Source: Oxytricha trifallax (Eukaryota > Ciliophora > Spirotrichea > Sporadotrichida > Oxytrichidae). From it: a stretch of 64,000 nucleotides of DNA. The stretch covers positions 40,725 to 104,724 of the forward strand of contig ARYC01001531.1 in the NCBI GenBank assembly GCA_000711775.1. The letters are read 5' to 3'. A program made the position numbers and the translations under genes. Positions 12,239-25,230 of this stretch are shown here, one piece after another. The notes beneath the pieces were generated by a model that worked only from the letters and a program-made list of their open reading frames with translations, had not been told where the DNA came from and ran no database searches. The first letter of the stretch is position 1; each line of letters begins with the position of its first letter.

Positions 12239-12580
12239 ATGATGGAACCTGCCTGGAGAATAAAGCAGAAGCTATCTTACAAAACTGTTTCTGAACAACA
12301 CTTCCTGGTCATGCCTATCTATTTCATGTAAATGAGAGGTATTCTCATTATTTGGGTAGTCAACTAAAAACGGGAGCTAGCTTAGAAGTTCATTAAGAAG
12401 CATGGTTATGAGGAAGTCGAAGAAAGTATGTGGTTGAAGTTGACTAAAACAGTCAAAATTCACTGTGGTTGGGACTTTTCACAGAACATTGCTTCGAGAA
12501 ATTCATCATAGCAAAGAAGATTAATGAATGTTGATGACATAGTATCTTATCACAGAGCAAAAAATATGATTATAGCTTGA
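12239..12580 (+). pseudogene. Unrecognised 113-aa ORF right of the 2.35-kb element
   Basis: The frame is open from about 12180 (first ATG 12239) to a TGA at 12578-12580; TAA/TAG are read as Gln. Sequence such as FIKKHGYEEVEESMWLKLTK reads as protein, and G+C is above background. Related-looking sequence continues past the TGA in another frame to about 12720, so it is likely decayed. It may be the continuation of the gene into which the 2.35-kb element jumped, but I could not align it to the zinc-finger protein of the 6.3-kb element. Confidence 0.35.
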
Positions 12581-12799
12581 GTTCAAAGTATTCCTAAAAG
12601 CCAGAGGAGATTAATAGTTTCGTATAGAAGATGTTCCCGAAAAGAAAAGCCTTGAAATTTTCGCCAAACCTAGCAATGTCAGACAGGGTCGGACATCTTT
12701 TGGGAACGAATTGCCCCAAAAGACACAATGAAATAATTTATACCCTCTTGTATTTAAAAGTTTTTGTATTATTAATAACAATCTTTCTAGTTAAAAATA

Positions 12800-14870
12800 A
12801 TTTTCATGAATATATTTAACTTTAAATTTTTTGAAAAATTTGTTGTTTGTCTTTTTAATCATATTAGTTTGCTTTTATTATTTGTGATTTAGGTCTTAAT
12901 ATCATTTCACACTAAAGTTCTTAAATTGTATTATGTAATTTTTAATTTGCTATTTTAAGTTATTATCTTATTTAATTAATCCTTTGCATTATCTGATAAT
13001 GTTTCTTATTTTGCCTTTGTAATTGTAGGGGACAAAACTTTTATATCTAATACAATAACCTAAAAGGCATTTTAATTTTCACATTTTCCATCGATAATAA
13101 GCTATTAAATAATTTAAATGTCTATTTGATTGATGTTACCTAATAATTCCTTATTTTTTTATTTTTTGCTATTTAAGTTTATTAATTTGCCTAATATTTT
13201 AGGTATTTGAGTGAGTAACAATTCCTTTATATATATCATTAGTTAATCCTGAAACAAATTATTATATACTCTATATAATTTAATTCATGGAGGATTTTAT
13301 GCGAATAAGTTTAGCACTTTTCACTGTTTCTAAGCAACTAATGAGAATTTTATGATTAAAACCCTAAATTATGGTTTTTATCGCTATGAATTTAATCTTA
13401 AGAACTCTTAGAAATCGAATCATTTATTTGTTATAGTGTGTTTCTAATATTTTATTTTCTTAATTTTTTCTGATACAATAACTAACTCTATTTTTATATG
13501 AAGTTTCAAGGGACTATTTCATCTTCTTTCACTTTTCTTGAATTCCAGGATGTTGTGAACCAATTCCTATGCTTTTGTAACGCTTCTACTTTAAATTTCT
13601 TTCAAAGTAGATTTCAACATCTTTACATTATTTTTTTCAACCTTAGTATGCCTTAAACTTTTTATTCTTCATTTTAACATTAGTCTAATTATTCCTCATT
13701 AAAAAATTCAGCGGTATAATTTGACTACTCCTTATTAAAATCACTTCTTACACTCCTGTTTAACTTATTTCTTATTCAAACGTTTATTTATATTTAATTT
13801 TCAGTTTTTTAAAAAAATTATAATTGTGGTTTATAATTTTGTGTTCTGTTTTATTTAGCAATTGCGACCTAAGTAAGTCTTTGTTTATAGATATATAATA
13901 AAATAAATTCAATATAATTTAACTAAACTATATTTAAAAGTAACAAAAGATAATAGTGAATGCATTTGTTTGAATTTATATGACAAAAAGTATTACAAAC
14001 TATATAAACTAGAACAAGATAAAATTAAAAATCTATTAAAATTAAAAAATATTTAATTACTATTTATTATTTGATAAATATTATTGATAATTAATAAAAA
14101 CTCAAAAATGGGTTTGCCTTTCCATGTCTTGGAAATTATTATCAATTATAGAATTATGATTTCATAATTGGATGAAAATTACTTTTTATTTATAAAAGAC
14201 ACCAAACTTTAAGCAGCTTTTAACAATAATGGAAAGAGTCATCGATAATGAAATGATTAAAATTTGAATTATGTTGCTACAACTTGAGTCTTTTATAGTT
14301 TTTAAATATGAAATATTTTATTTGAATTTTTTATTATGTTAGAAATAAAAATTAAAAAATGTATATTTTTAAAATATAAATTGATTTCTAAGAAGTTTAT
14401 GTTTGAAAGTATACTAGAAAAATTTAGAGTTTTTACTGTAATTAAATTAAGTTAAAACTATCTAATAATAAAGCTTATGTTCTATTAAAAAACATCAAAA
14501 TCTTAAATTTTCTCTTCTTTGTCTATAACTCCTTAGCCATGAAGTTATATACCCAAAGACTTGTTGTTAAGCAAGCCGTCAATTTGCTTCCTCAGTTTTT
14601 AGTTATTTTTTAACAATTTTTTGCATTTATATTCCCTATACTGGATATTACTATATTTTACATTTGTTCACTTTTAAGCGAATTTTTCGCTATGCACTTT
14701 TCTCCATTAAGTATGCAGATTTACCCATTTAAACTATTAATTATTGTAAAAAAGATTTAATCATCACTGTAGTATTCACAATTTAAAGAGTATAAGTAAA
14801 TTTATTTAAAGTGAACAATCATGTCTAAAGATTGATAAATCTTGTATCTTAATATATAATTTTAAAAATC
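12800..14870. other. AT-rich stretch, no supported gene
   Basis: Two kilobases of very AT-rich sequence. I see no protein-like frame and no repeat with a clear partner. Confidence 0.5.
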
Positions 14871-14873
14871 CCT

Positions 14874-15090
14874 TGATTTTTGAAGCGAGAGAAGCACATC
14901 ACGTATCCCGTGTTTGTCCAAATGTTATTAATCGCATTGACCTGGAAAGAAGCGTAATAAAGAATCCTTGCAGTGAGCAAAGCCTAGAAAGTAATCAACT
15001 GTAAAGCCTTCTATTTATGGAACAGTTGATCGTATCATGTATTCTCGTTTAAAGAACTGAAAATATTTTAATATATCTTTTCAGTCTGTT
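14874..15090 (+). other. Short coding-like patch
   Basis: A patch of higher G+C, open for about 70 codons with one internal TAA; it includes HHVSRVCPNVINRIDLERSV. I do not recognise it. It could be an exon or a gene fragment, or chance. Confidence 0.25.
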
Positions 15091-15329
15091 TTTTTAAAAA
15101 ATATTCTCCTAAATAAATTTTATATTTGTGCAATTAATTTTAGTATATAAGTCTAACAATCCTATGTCATAAAGTTGTAGTGCTCCTTTTTACTTCCTAT
15201 TTTATATTTAAGTTAATTAATATCTCCCCAGGCTATTGAGTTATCCATTTGATTTTAAAACTAGATTTTAGAATTCAGATGAAATTAATATTCAAAATTA
15301 AAATCAAATTAATAAAGCTTGCATTAATT

Positions 15330-15866
15330 AAAAGAGTCGGACCGAGTATTCAAGCATCGGATAGTTTAATCTAGTTCCTCATTCTTTTAGCCTACCAAAT
15401 AGAACCAAACTATTTCTCCTGTTTATTCATTTTCTGTATACGTCTAAAAATGCACCACCTGGGCAAAGTTGTTTAATCATCTCATAAATTTGTTTTGGTT
15501 TTTAAAATGAAGTCTTTCTCAATTCGATGAATCCATTTTTCAATTTTAAGAAATGGAATTTAATTTCCAAATATTTGATATCCCATATGACCCCTACTAC
15601 ATATTCTTCAACAAAGTGTGTGAAATATCTTCCTAACCAATGAATTAAGTTCTTGCCATCATCAGTTTTGAACAATTCAACGTTAGTAACTATTGAGTAT
15701 CAATATCCAAGCAGATAAGTCTTACTACTTTTCTCATCAAACTTGCAGTCCCAAAAAATGCAAATCCTTTTTCTTGAAGCAGTTCTTAAGAGATTAAAAG
15801 GATTTCTGTCACTGATATGCAGTTGTAAGTCAAGTTAAATCCAGTGTAAGGATGGGGAGGGTCTTT
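15330..15866 (-). pseudogene. MT-A70 family N6-adenine methyltransferase, decayed
   Basis: Reading the minus strand from about 15863, the frames spell the MT-A70 landmarks in the right order. These are a DPP motif (DPPHPYTGFN, in the place of DPPW), ISVTEILLISQELLQEKG, a Trp/Gly-Tyr block, the GxxxTHFVEEYVVGV segment (LIHWLGRYFTHFVEEYVVGV), then KPKQIYEMIKQLCPGGAFLDV and an R-rich tail. This matches the family's C-terminal block of KPxxxYExIExxxPxxxxLExF. The frame changes at least twice and carries TGA codons in the tail, so it is not functional. The family methylates adenine N6 in RNA or DNA; ciliates have several members. No transposon ends were found around it. A second, independent MT-A70 remnant lies at 36.7 kb. 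Confidence 0.7.
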
Positions 15867-15879
15867 CTTTTAGTAAAAA

Positions 15880-18800
15880 TTGAAAATAAATATGCGATTG
15901 TAGAAATAAATATAGTAATAATAGATTATACTCAATATAGCTGCTTATAAATATAAGTGTGGAATTATAAATAGAATGTGGAAATGTATTTAGTTTAAAC
16001 CGAATAGATTACTCTATTTTTTAATAAGTAAACATCAATCTAAAATGCTTGATCAATATATTTAGAAATAATGTTTAACTAAATTTTTATATTTAAATAA
16101 TGCGGAAAAATTATTAGTAAATTATATTTCAAATTATTTAAAAGTTAAAACAATTATAGTCTCAATAATGTTTAGTTATAGATATGTTTTAATCTTAGTC
16201 TAAGAATTAAAATTTAAAGTTTGTAGTAATATAATAGAGTTGAATATAATAAAATCTAATTAATAAAAATAGTAAAAAATTATTAAACTTTTATGCATAA
16301 ACTAACCACCATTTACACTAGTATTTTTAATTTATTAGTAATCTAAAAACAATTTAGTTTTTAGCTTTTATCAAACTTTATATAGAAAAATTTAAAACAT
16401 AATTAAAATGAAAAATATAAGACAATAAAAACTAGACAATATTTCTAGATTATCTAAAAATTTTCTTAATATTTCTTGACTTTCTAGTAAAAATTAAATC
16501 TGTTTTTTAAGAGTACAATTCTCCACATTCGCAATCGTATTATTTCTTACAAAAGACTATCGCAATTTGATTATTGTGACACCTCTAACAATGCACATAT
16601 ATATTTTCTTTTGTTATTTTTGTATTTGAGCTTGCAGCTGTTGTTACTCGGACATCTATATTTATCATCTGCGCTAAGTAGTATTTTAGATTTTTGCTTA
16701 TGAAAAAAAGTCTTTCTCATCAGACCTTCTAAATAATTTTTCATTAAATTTTTAATTAATTTATTATAAATAATTTAGAAAAAACTTAACTTATTATATA
16801 TATATATAGTAAATTTGGGAACTCCTGAATATTAAATGTAAAATTCCTTAATTTTTCATAATTCCATTAAAAATTAGGTAGAATTTTTAAAGATAAAATT
16901 GATGATTTTATGATTCTTATGCATATTTTGTTGCAAGGATATTTTTATATATTTAAATTTCCAAATTTGTGGGGTTTATGAGTATTTTATTTTGCTATGT
17001 TTCAAAATTTATAGTTATTTTGTTGTTTTAAAATTAATGTAGATTTATGAATTAAAAACTTGAAAATTACTAACTAATAAAGAATTTATACTAGGTTTAA
17101 TTCATAAACAACATAAATGATATGAGTTAAATTAAAATTCTTTCAATTATTTAGTTTATTATAATAAGTATTTATCTAAATTATTTAATTTAACTCAGAC
17201 AATTTATAAGAATTCCAGAAAGTCATTGTACTTTATTGAGAGTTAATAAGATTTATAGATTTTTTATTTCTTTTTATTCATCTATTAATCAATAAACAAG
17301 CCTAAGATTTATTGAATAATACTAATGATTTTAAAACTCAAGAGTGTTATAAGTGAAGTGATTTTAAAGGATTAATTAAGCTTGATAAAAAGGTATATTG
17401 AATCTATCTAAAAGTGACAGCTCTTGACCCAGTAACTTTATGAACTTCCTTTAATTTTTTTATGCTTCCTGAATTTATTAAGCCTATTTTATAAATAAAA
17501 AGAATTTTTCTACTAGAGCTGAATCAAATTAGTGGGACCCTAATCAAAGATTAGAAAGCTTAAGAAGTCGAAATTTAGGAGTTATAAATTAACTCCTATG
17601 ATAGGTAGCACTAAATAATAGAAATAGCGCATTGGATCTCCACTCTCGTTTCTTTTAATCTATTTGCGACAAGAGATTTAGCATAAAGTTGTAAAATATC
17701 TCACTATTGTTTTGCCATATATTGAGTTTAAAATAGAGGCTATTATCAATCTCTTCTGCTCTATCATATTCACTCCATAAATTCTTACTATTTATTGGAG
17801 TAGTTCTTTTATTTGTTTGACTCCAACTCTTATATTTAAAACTTTATTGCGGAAGGCTACTTTATTCAAAATTTATGATAATTCTTTTACAAAAATGAGC
17901 TGCAAAATTTAGATTTTAGATGCTAATTATCTAAATAATAAGCAAATCAAGTGCATTTTTCCTTAAATTTATTTGATAAATTTTTTTTTTAAATCAAACA
18001 AAGATGAGTACTTAAAATCATTTGCAATTTTAGTTTTTTACATGAACCCAACTTCAGATTCAATATCTTTTTAGAAGAAGCTGATATAACTTAATTATCT
18101 TCCTTATAACTTTAGTCTTTTTAATGGCTCTCTAATGCATGATATTAAACCTAAGCTGTGGGATTTGAACGTGGCCTTCTTAACACTAGGATGCATTTGA
18201 GCTCTCTAATTAATTTTGTCTAACCTATAAGACTATCTACACTTATAGTCATTTTTACAACTTGCATTTTTACCATCCCCTTTAGTTCAATAATTTAATA
18301 TTTTTTTATTCAAGTCTTTTTGTTCTAAATTTAAAATAAATTTTATTCTTAAGGTTTTATTTTTTATTGAATAATGGGCAAAAGAAATAAAGAAAAAAGT
18401 TGTGCTTCCATCTTATCTTTCTCTTTGCTTAAGTAAATCAAAAATTCTTCAGATGAATTTTTTCTCCAGACTTCTTACAGTTTTGTAAATCAATTAGTAC
18501 TTTAGGTTATTATAATGCTTGACTTTTCTTTAAATTGGTTTCAACAGAGAGCTTTAATTTATCTATTTCTTAAATTTTAAGGACTAATTATTTCTGGTCT
18601 TAAAGTTAATTGAGGCTAAAAATTTTTTCTAGGATCTAATATTGCTTTGGCGAACAAAGAGTCTAATATGTGGCCTATTCAAACCTCTTCAATCTTATCG
18701 ATAGAATGTTTTGAAACTTCATAAATTTGAATATCATTTTAACTTGAGATATTCTTATTAGTGGTTTTATATTTTCTTAGATGCTATTAATTGATAATCG

Positions 18801-19200
18801 AACATCAAAATTTTCATCTTCTTCTTCTTAACTACTATCACTGCAAGATTCTTCTTTGAAATAATTTATTATATCGTTTTTTATTAATAAGTTTTTTCAT
18901 TTATCCCTAAATTGAAGTTTGATTCATTACTTATAGGCATAAATTATTTTTTTAATGAGCTTAACTTATACCCTGATAAAACTTGCATTTTTACTTAAAA
19001 GAATTAATTATAAAAATTGCTTAATAATTCATATATAAATTTATTTTTAATACGATTTATTTAACTAAACAGAAAAAAGCTGAGATTACGAATAGATAAC
19101 TAGCCTCAGCAAATATATGCTAATTAAATGAGAAAAACCTGAAGTAAAAAAGAGTTATACGATTTTTAAGTCAAAAATATTGCACCAACTTGCCAAAATT
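15880..19200. other. AT-rich stretch, no supported gene
   Basis: No convincing coding frame. At 18155-18180 the complement contains a T-loop-like GTTCAAATCCCAC, but no tRNA fold could be built around it. Otherwise nothing is seen. Confidence 0.45.
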
Positions 19201-19279
19201 AAATTGTGATAGCATTTACTTATTCAGGAATATACTGACTGGTGAGAAAGAAGTAAGTGAAATAATGTTTAATAGTACC

Positions 19280-19610
19280 CGAAGATTATCGATGTAGTGG
19301 TAGAGGCAATGCCACAGATTGAAGTGCTTACTGGAGATGACTTTCTTGACTGTGCACTAAAAAAGCACTCTTTGTTAAACACCTGCTGTATCTTATGGAC
19401 TGGTTCCATCTTGATAAAAAGTGGATCACCGATGTCCTATTATTAATAGACACTCAAGGCATAAATGAAATCATGATGATGATAGCTAAACAAGACAAAA
19501 AATGAAGACTTGACTAGACACAAAACTCCTTTGTAATTCTGAAGCCTAAGTTTGCATCAGCTCTTACTAGATCCCTGAACAATAGTGGCAAAATAATTCT
19601 ATACTGAAAA
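19280..19610 (+). pseudogene. Unrecognised gene fragment
   Basis: Two coherent segments in different frames. The first includes VVVEAMPQIEVLTGDDFLDC. The second, after a shift near 19365, includes WFHLDKKWITDVLLLIDT and later FVILKPKFASALTRSLNNSG. The higher G+C and protein-like composition support a decayed gene. I do not recognise the family. AT-rich sequence lies on both sides. Confidence 0.35.
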
Positions 19611-19619
19611 AAATATAAA

Positions 19620-20980
19620 TAACATTGATTTACTTAATAAAACAGGACAAGAAATGAAAATCTAAGCAAATAACTTAGGAGGACTCTTATTAAGAGGAGT
19701 TAGGAAATAACTTTTCAAAGTAAAATATTTTTTTAATTAAAATATAAAGGATCCCGTTGAAATATCATAGATGAAAGACAAGATTCACGATCTTATTAAT
19801 TGGTTGTAAGTTTCTCGTTATTCAGCTACATGAACAAGGAGATATCGATGGTTATGACCAAAATAGAAGTAATGGAAACTATTTAAAAGAATTAAAATTT
19901 AATGATTTAAAACTTTTAATTCTTCTAACATTAATTAAAAGCTTTAACTTCATTAATTAAACTTTAATATGTTTAAAATTAATACTATTTTTTAATTTTT
20001 GACTTTATTTTAAGTTTGTATTAAAATAATACGTTATTGTTTACTATGAATTGTTAATTAGCTTTAAATAAAAAGATTGTTAAATTAATTTATTAGTATC
20101 TTAAGAGTATTTTGTCTGAATCATAAAAAGAGTAAATATCAAAAGCATTAGGGTTCTGTTTTAACAAAAGGCAAAAGCTTAAAAAAGAAAATGTAAAAGA
20201 CAGTTTTAAAATTTTGTATCAGTAGCTTTGAAAAAAAATATAATCTCTAATGATAATTTCAGTTTTGAACTATTGCATTAACTTCTTTTCAATGGCGACT
20301 TATAAGTAGACAAGCATAATTTATTTAAAATAAGATTACTTCTAAGACTATATATTTTTTGTATGAATTTGTAAGGCTTTATATGATTTTGCATTATTTT
20401 AAAGACTCTGTAAGAGTTTTGTGAGAGTTTCTAAATTTAGATTTTGCTTCCAATTAAACTTTTTATTTTTATTACACAATCAAAGTGCTAATAATTCAAT
20501 ATTTAGACTCAATACTTATGCTGTTAATAAAGGTAAATAGAATTATTTTCTCAAAAATGAAAGTTACTAATTATCAATATAAGCTAGAGATTTATAATTA
20601 AAAATATAAATAATCAATTGAGCAAGAAATAGTCTTAATAAAATTAAAAATAAATTTTAGCCCACAAATCTGATGATTCTGGTTATCAAACTCTCAAAGA
20701 TACATAGGTGTTCCTAAATGAATAAAATAATTGAGATATAGAAGAAAAAGATACAAAGATCAAAATATTTGATTTCATTAAAAAGCAAAAGATTATAGGG
20801 ACTAACTCCTTTAAAGAAGTAAAATTAAAATTGTAAAAATAATTCGGTCAAGGACCTATTGATTATCACAAAAATTGGCTTATTTAGTCATTCCAGATAT
20901 TTTTTAAGTAAAGTAAATCTAATTTAGTAATTCATTAATAGAAATTTAAAGTAAAAAAAAATGTCTGATCAGAAGGTGCA
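19620..20980. other. AT-rich stretch with weak open frames
   Basis: Mostly AT-rich. A Gln/Lys-rich frame at 20680-20880 (plus strand; for example KIFDFIKKQKIIGTNSFKEV) is interrupted by TGA. A short segment at 20950-21040 begins MSDQKVQCHST and is followed by a GTAAGT...TTTACAG intron-like sequence, but the reading frame does not join to the next exon. Not supported as a gene. Confidence 0.3.
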
Positions 20981-21029
20981 GTGTCATTCAACATAAATGT
21001 AAGTAACAAAAAAACACATTTAACATTGA

Positions 21030-21638
21030 ATTTTTACAGGGGATGCGCCTCGTAAGAATGGTGGCGTCAACAGACAGGTAATTCAAAAAGTCAATATTGA
21101 TCATGAAGACGATGAAGATGATGAGGATGAAGAGGAAGATGATTATTAAACGTTTTATTAGATTTACTGTTATTACTATTTATTAATCTATTAACTAAAT
21201 TAAATTTTCTTTAAAAACATCATGATTAAACGCTAGAAAAGTAAAAGCAAAACTCAAACTGCTGTAACAATAGCTTCTTTAATTAAACAAAATTTCTGTA
21301 ACAACCAATAAATTAAATCACCAGGAAAGTTGATAGGGATATAAAGATTAAAACGACTGTTAATGCCATAATATAAGATAAAAACTCCATAAAATGTCAA
21401 GTTTGAGTTAGAGACCCATAGTTCCTAATAAAATAAGACAGTAACTGAAGACTATGATACTGACTTAGAGGGAACATTCCTAAATACTGAAAAAGTTAAA
21501 GAAAATATCTCTGGTTAATTTAAACAACTTATAGAAGATAAAATGAGAGAAATGTATGAAAATATAATTAGAAGTAATTATTATTTATTTGTAACTGAGC
21601 AATTAATACATTTAATGACAAATTAAAATAGTTGTTGA
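21030..21638 (+). CDS. Unrecognised ORF with an acidic tract, ~200 codons
   Basis: The frame is open from 21030 to a TGA at 21636-21638 (about 202 codons), which is long for this AT-rich sequence. Near its start is an acidic run (HEDDEDDEDEEEDDY, about 21100-21147), then an AT-rich linker. After that come more ordinary segments (TAVTIASLIKQNF; TEDYDTDLEGTFLNTEKV; QLIEDKMREMYENIIR). An intron-like GTAATT...AAATAG at about 21577-21634 would lead into further open sequence that includes VDEIKKLAATLGVSHQESLA (about 21740). I do not recognise it. It looks more like a host-type multi-exon gene than a transposon gene. Exon limits are guesses. Confidence 0.35.
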
Positions 21639-22130
21639 GAAGATTGAGGAATTATAACAAATATACATTCCTAAGCTTTTATATAAATATAATTAAGAAT
21701 GGTAAGTATAAAATCTAATCTAATTGGAGTTTAAAATGTTTGTAGATGAAATTAAGAAATTAGCGGCAACTTTAGGTGTGTCACATCAAGAATCTCTCGC
21801 AAATCATTCAATAAAAATATTGTGGTATAGAACAAGAGAGTAAATTCTAAAAAAGAGGACACCTCAACAACTCAAAATCTATTATAAGAACTGCATCAAT
21901 CATTTGAAGCTGAAGTAACTTCATAATTAAAAGGGAAAATAGCTCAAATAAATGAACTTTAAAAACCCTAAAGTTGTTATTGATAGAATTAATAAGTTAC
22001 TATTTGATTTTAAAAAAGTGTCAATGACAATATACAAGCCATTTCTTAAAAATGTTAATAAATAAATGAGATAAAGAATTAATAGTAGTAAAAAAGTGGA
22101 AGAAAAGTCAAATTAAGACTTAAATTTCTA
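21639..22130 (+). other. Possible downstream exon(s) of the 21-kb ORF
   Basis: This stretch is open in one frame from about 21640 to 22100 with only TAA/TAG (for example SLANHSIKILWYRTREQILK). A second frame in its latter part is also coiled-coil-like (LLQELHQSFEAEVTSQLKGK). One of the two may be real; I cannot decide which. Confidence 0.25.
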
Positions 22131-24150
22131 ACACTATCAATAATAAACTTAAAAATAGTTCGAGGATTATAATGAGGTAAGAAGATGTATGATTTAGATA
22201 TAAATTTGTTCACAATATTGTATAGCACAAATTTTGATTAGGTTTAAAAAGGTAGAAAAAAATAAAAGATTTGTTTTAATTAATAGTAGTCCTCTTCTTT
22301 ATGAAAAAATGTCATAAAAAATATTGAAATTTAAGAGTTTAATGATTTTTGATTAAAAATAAAACCCTATAACTTATTTCATTTTTCATGATTTGTTTCG
22401 TCACTCAATTTTATCTAGACATCCATTTTGATCTCATGAAATTTATTGGTGTTATTTAATTTATTATAAATTATTAGTTATTAAATCTATATTTAATAAG
22501 AGATTGCTCTTTGTTGCAAAAAAAATAACTTTAAATAAAGAATACTTGAAAAATTATTAAAGGAACTTTTAATAAAATTAAATAAGGGATTATATTGGTA
22601 AAGGAGTCCAAATAACAAATAGTGAAAGCAACAATTCGTGATCGGATTAATAAATAAGAATTGCTTAGGATGAATAAGAAATAACATATAACATTACGAG
22701 CGCAAATGTAAATCATATTTAAAATTGAGAATCAAATGAAATTAAGCTGCTTGAGATAGCTACAAAAAGTATTTTGGCACAAAAAGATCAAGTCTTATGC
22801 TAGTTTTGTCAAGATCTCAAAAAATATTTATAAATTCCAGAAATAAATCTGAAACTTATATTATAGAAAATATTATTTTTTTAAATGAGATTTTTAAGAG
22901 TTAAAAGTATAATCAATGTGTTACCACAAAATATATTTCATTCACAATGAATTCTTAAAATTAAAAATCGACAAATTTCAAATTAAATTGTTCATTGAAA
23001 AAGTAGAAGACATTCAAGGTGAAGAAAACTTGAAACCTCTCCAAGAAATAGTTTAACTATCCTAGAAGTAAGTGAATATGTGAATATGATTTAGTAATTA
23101 ATTTCATAAGTTATCAAATAATTATACTCTTTAAAATAAACTAAAAATTATTTTGGTTAAGATCGTTTGGAGGTTTTAGTGCCTAAATCTGAAAAACTAT
23201 GAAAATAAGTAAAAGTTTCTCATATATATAGGCATATTCTCTTAATTTTAGACCTAATATTCCTCAATTAATCATAGCAAAGTATTACTCAAACCAGGAT
23301 ACTTACTGAGTATTTATATGAAAGCAAAATAATTAAAAATATTGAAGAAAGCGCTTTATTAAAGAATTAAGTTCATCATAATTTTTGTAGATTAACAGAA
23401 TAAATGTAATAATTAGATAAACAATTTATAGAATTTACAAAGTGAATTGAATCGCAGCAATTTTTAGAAACGCGAGAAGTAATTGCAAACATATAATCTA
23501 TATATTACTTATTTATAACTTGGGCCTATAACTAGAAAAAAGATGCCCTAATGGTGAAGATAAGAAGTATTTATGATTGATAACTCTATTTATCACAGAA
23601 GTTAATCCCTCCTTTGAAAGTTTTGACTATTAAATTTAAATATTCTTTTTCTAGGACCATAATACCACTAAATGGCTTCTGTTAAAAATTCTTTTTTCAT
23701 TTAACAAAATCTATAAGTTTGCAGTAGAGTGAATAAAATGGAGAAAATATCTTATTTACTTTGAACTAACAAATTAATTAAATAGTCATTCAATGGATAA
23801 AACGACGTTTTATGAGGCATTTATACAATCTTTCAAGTTTTTATTAAGAAAAGCAATTAAATTTTTATTAAATATTTAGACTAAAAAATGATTTAAAAAG
23901 TATCTAAATTTGAATTGATGATTAGAAAATTATATAATGAATTTCAGAAGAAACAACTTAAAAAACTTAAAAATATTTCAGTTAAAATATATTAGACTTC
24001 ATATCATCATGTTTTTATAAAAATTCAATTACTATATAATTTAATATTTTAGCAGTAATTGTAAAAAACCTGAAGGTAAAATAAAAATAAATCGTATAGA
24101 ACAAGTGCGATAAATTACCCAAAGTATAATCTTGTGAAATCAGTTTTTAA
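22131..24150. other. AT-rich stretch, no supported gene
   Basis: Lys/Asn/Gln-rich open frames of the kind AT-rich DNA gives by chance. No family pattern seen. Confidence 0.4.
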
Positions 24151-24169
24151 TAGACAGTGGACAAGTTGC

Positions 24170-24673
24170 GATACCCCGCGATTTACTCTATCTTGTTCAT
24201 TTCTTATACTTGATTCGCCTATCCACTTCCCTCTCAGTCGTCTATTTCTACCAATTGCTTCTCTGCTCCTTTTAGGCTGTTCTTCTTGTTGTCATCAGTG
24301 TTCATGTTGACTGCCTCCTCTTCCCTCTTTTCTTGCTGGTGCTCCACCTTATTGCTATATAGGAGTCCCTCTACTTCTGGGATTTCCTCCATTAATTCAC
24401 TAAATTTGCCCTCACTTGCTGTGAGTTCCTTCTCTATTTGTCCTCTTGGGTCTTCCCTCATTACTACGTCGGCCCATTGGTCAATCTAGGAGTTGAATAT
24501 GTAAGTTTCTGACACCAATCCCTCGTTTGCAAGTTCCCATATCTTGTTATTTTTCTTCTCGGTGTCTCTCGCCATCTCTTCATCACTCAGTGCAATTCCT
24601 GATCTACCAATCTCCATTTTCATGAATCCCAATTCCATGTTGAACATCATATAGTATCTCTACATATGTATCC
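24170..24673 (-). pseudogene. REP-A second ORF, C-terminal part
   Basis: Continues after the MITE with KQWIHM, RYYMMFNMELGFMKMEIGRS and an acidic Lys/Glu-rich tail (for example GKFSELMEEIPEVEGLL). It aligns with the C-terminal third of the REP-B and REP-C second ORFs (RYYLLFNLEIGYMRMEIG; RYYLMFNLEVGLMKLEIG). The tail is charged and poorly conserved between copies. No stop is obvious before about 24150. Confidence 0.7.
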
Positions 24674-24676
24674 ATT

Positions 24677-25227
24677 GAGTAAAAATAAAGTCAATTTCCA
24701 AAATATAATCAAATAATCAATCATTTATTCACGCAATTTTAATATTAAATATTTTAATCTAATTAAACAGCATCTATCTCGAAATTTTGATCATTTCGAG
24801 ATACGTGCCAAATAAATATAATAAATTACTCAAATATTAAATCTCTATATATTAATGAAATAAAGTTTTTATCAAAATGAAAGTTTATATTAAAACTAAA
24901 TTAAGATTAAGAAATATTAATAGATTATTTATATATTAAACTAAAATATTTAAAAAGAATCAGTAATCTCTAGATGATTTGTAAATTATATATTAAACTT
25001 TAAAATTGAGAAATAATTAACTTTCATTTTGATAAAAACTTTATTTCATTAATATATAGAGATTTAATATTTGAGTAATTTATTATATTTATTTGGCACA
25101 TATCTCGAAATGATCAAAATTTCGAGATAGATGCTGTTTAATTAGATTAAAATATTTAATATTAAAATTGTGTGAATAAGTGATCGATTATTTGATTATA
25201 TTTTGGAAATTGACTCTATTTTTACTC
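24677..25227. mobile_element. 551-bp palindromic MITE inserted in REP-A
   Basis: Nearly perfect long hairpin: each half is the inverted copy of the other over ~250 bp, with a short AT-rich centre. Ends are GAGTAAAAATA...TATTTTTACTC. The flanks carry ATT at 24674-24676 and 25228-25230, a 3-bp target duplication. Excising the element with one ATT restores an uninterrupted REP reading frame that matches the same place in REP-C (AKDWI there, AKQWI here). It encodes nothing. Its ends share AGTAAAAAT-N9-TTTCCAA with the 6.3-kb transposon, whose duplication is also 3 bp (AAT). Confidence 0.9.
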
Positions 25228-25230
25228 ATT

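Noticed and set aside
12627-12707. Short inverted repeat (TTCCCGAAAAG / CTTTTGGGAA)
   Set aside because: Only 10-11 bp with a mismatch inside a coding-like region; too weak to call a structure.
18150-18250. tRNA-like T-loop (GTTCAAATCCCAC on the complement)
   Set aside because: The T-stem does not pair (CCACG against CCCAC), and no acceptor or D-arm could be built around it.
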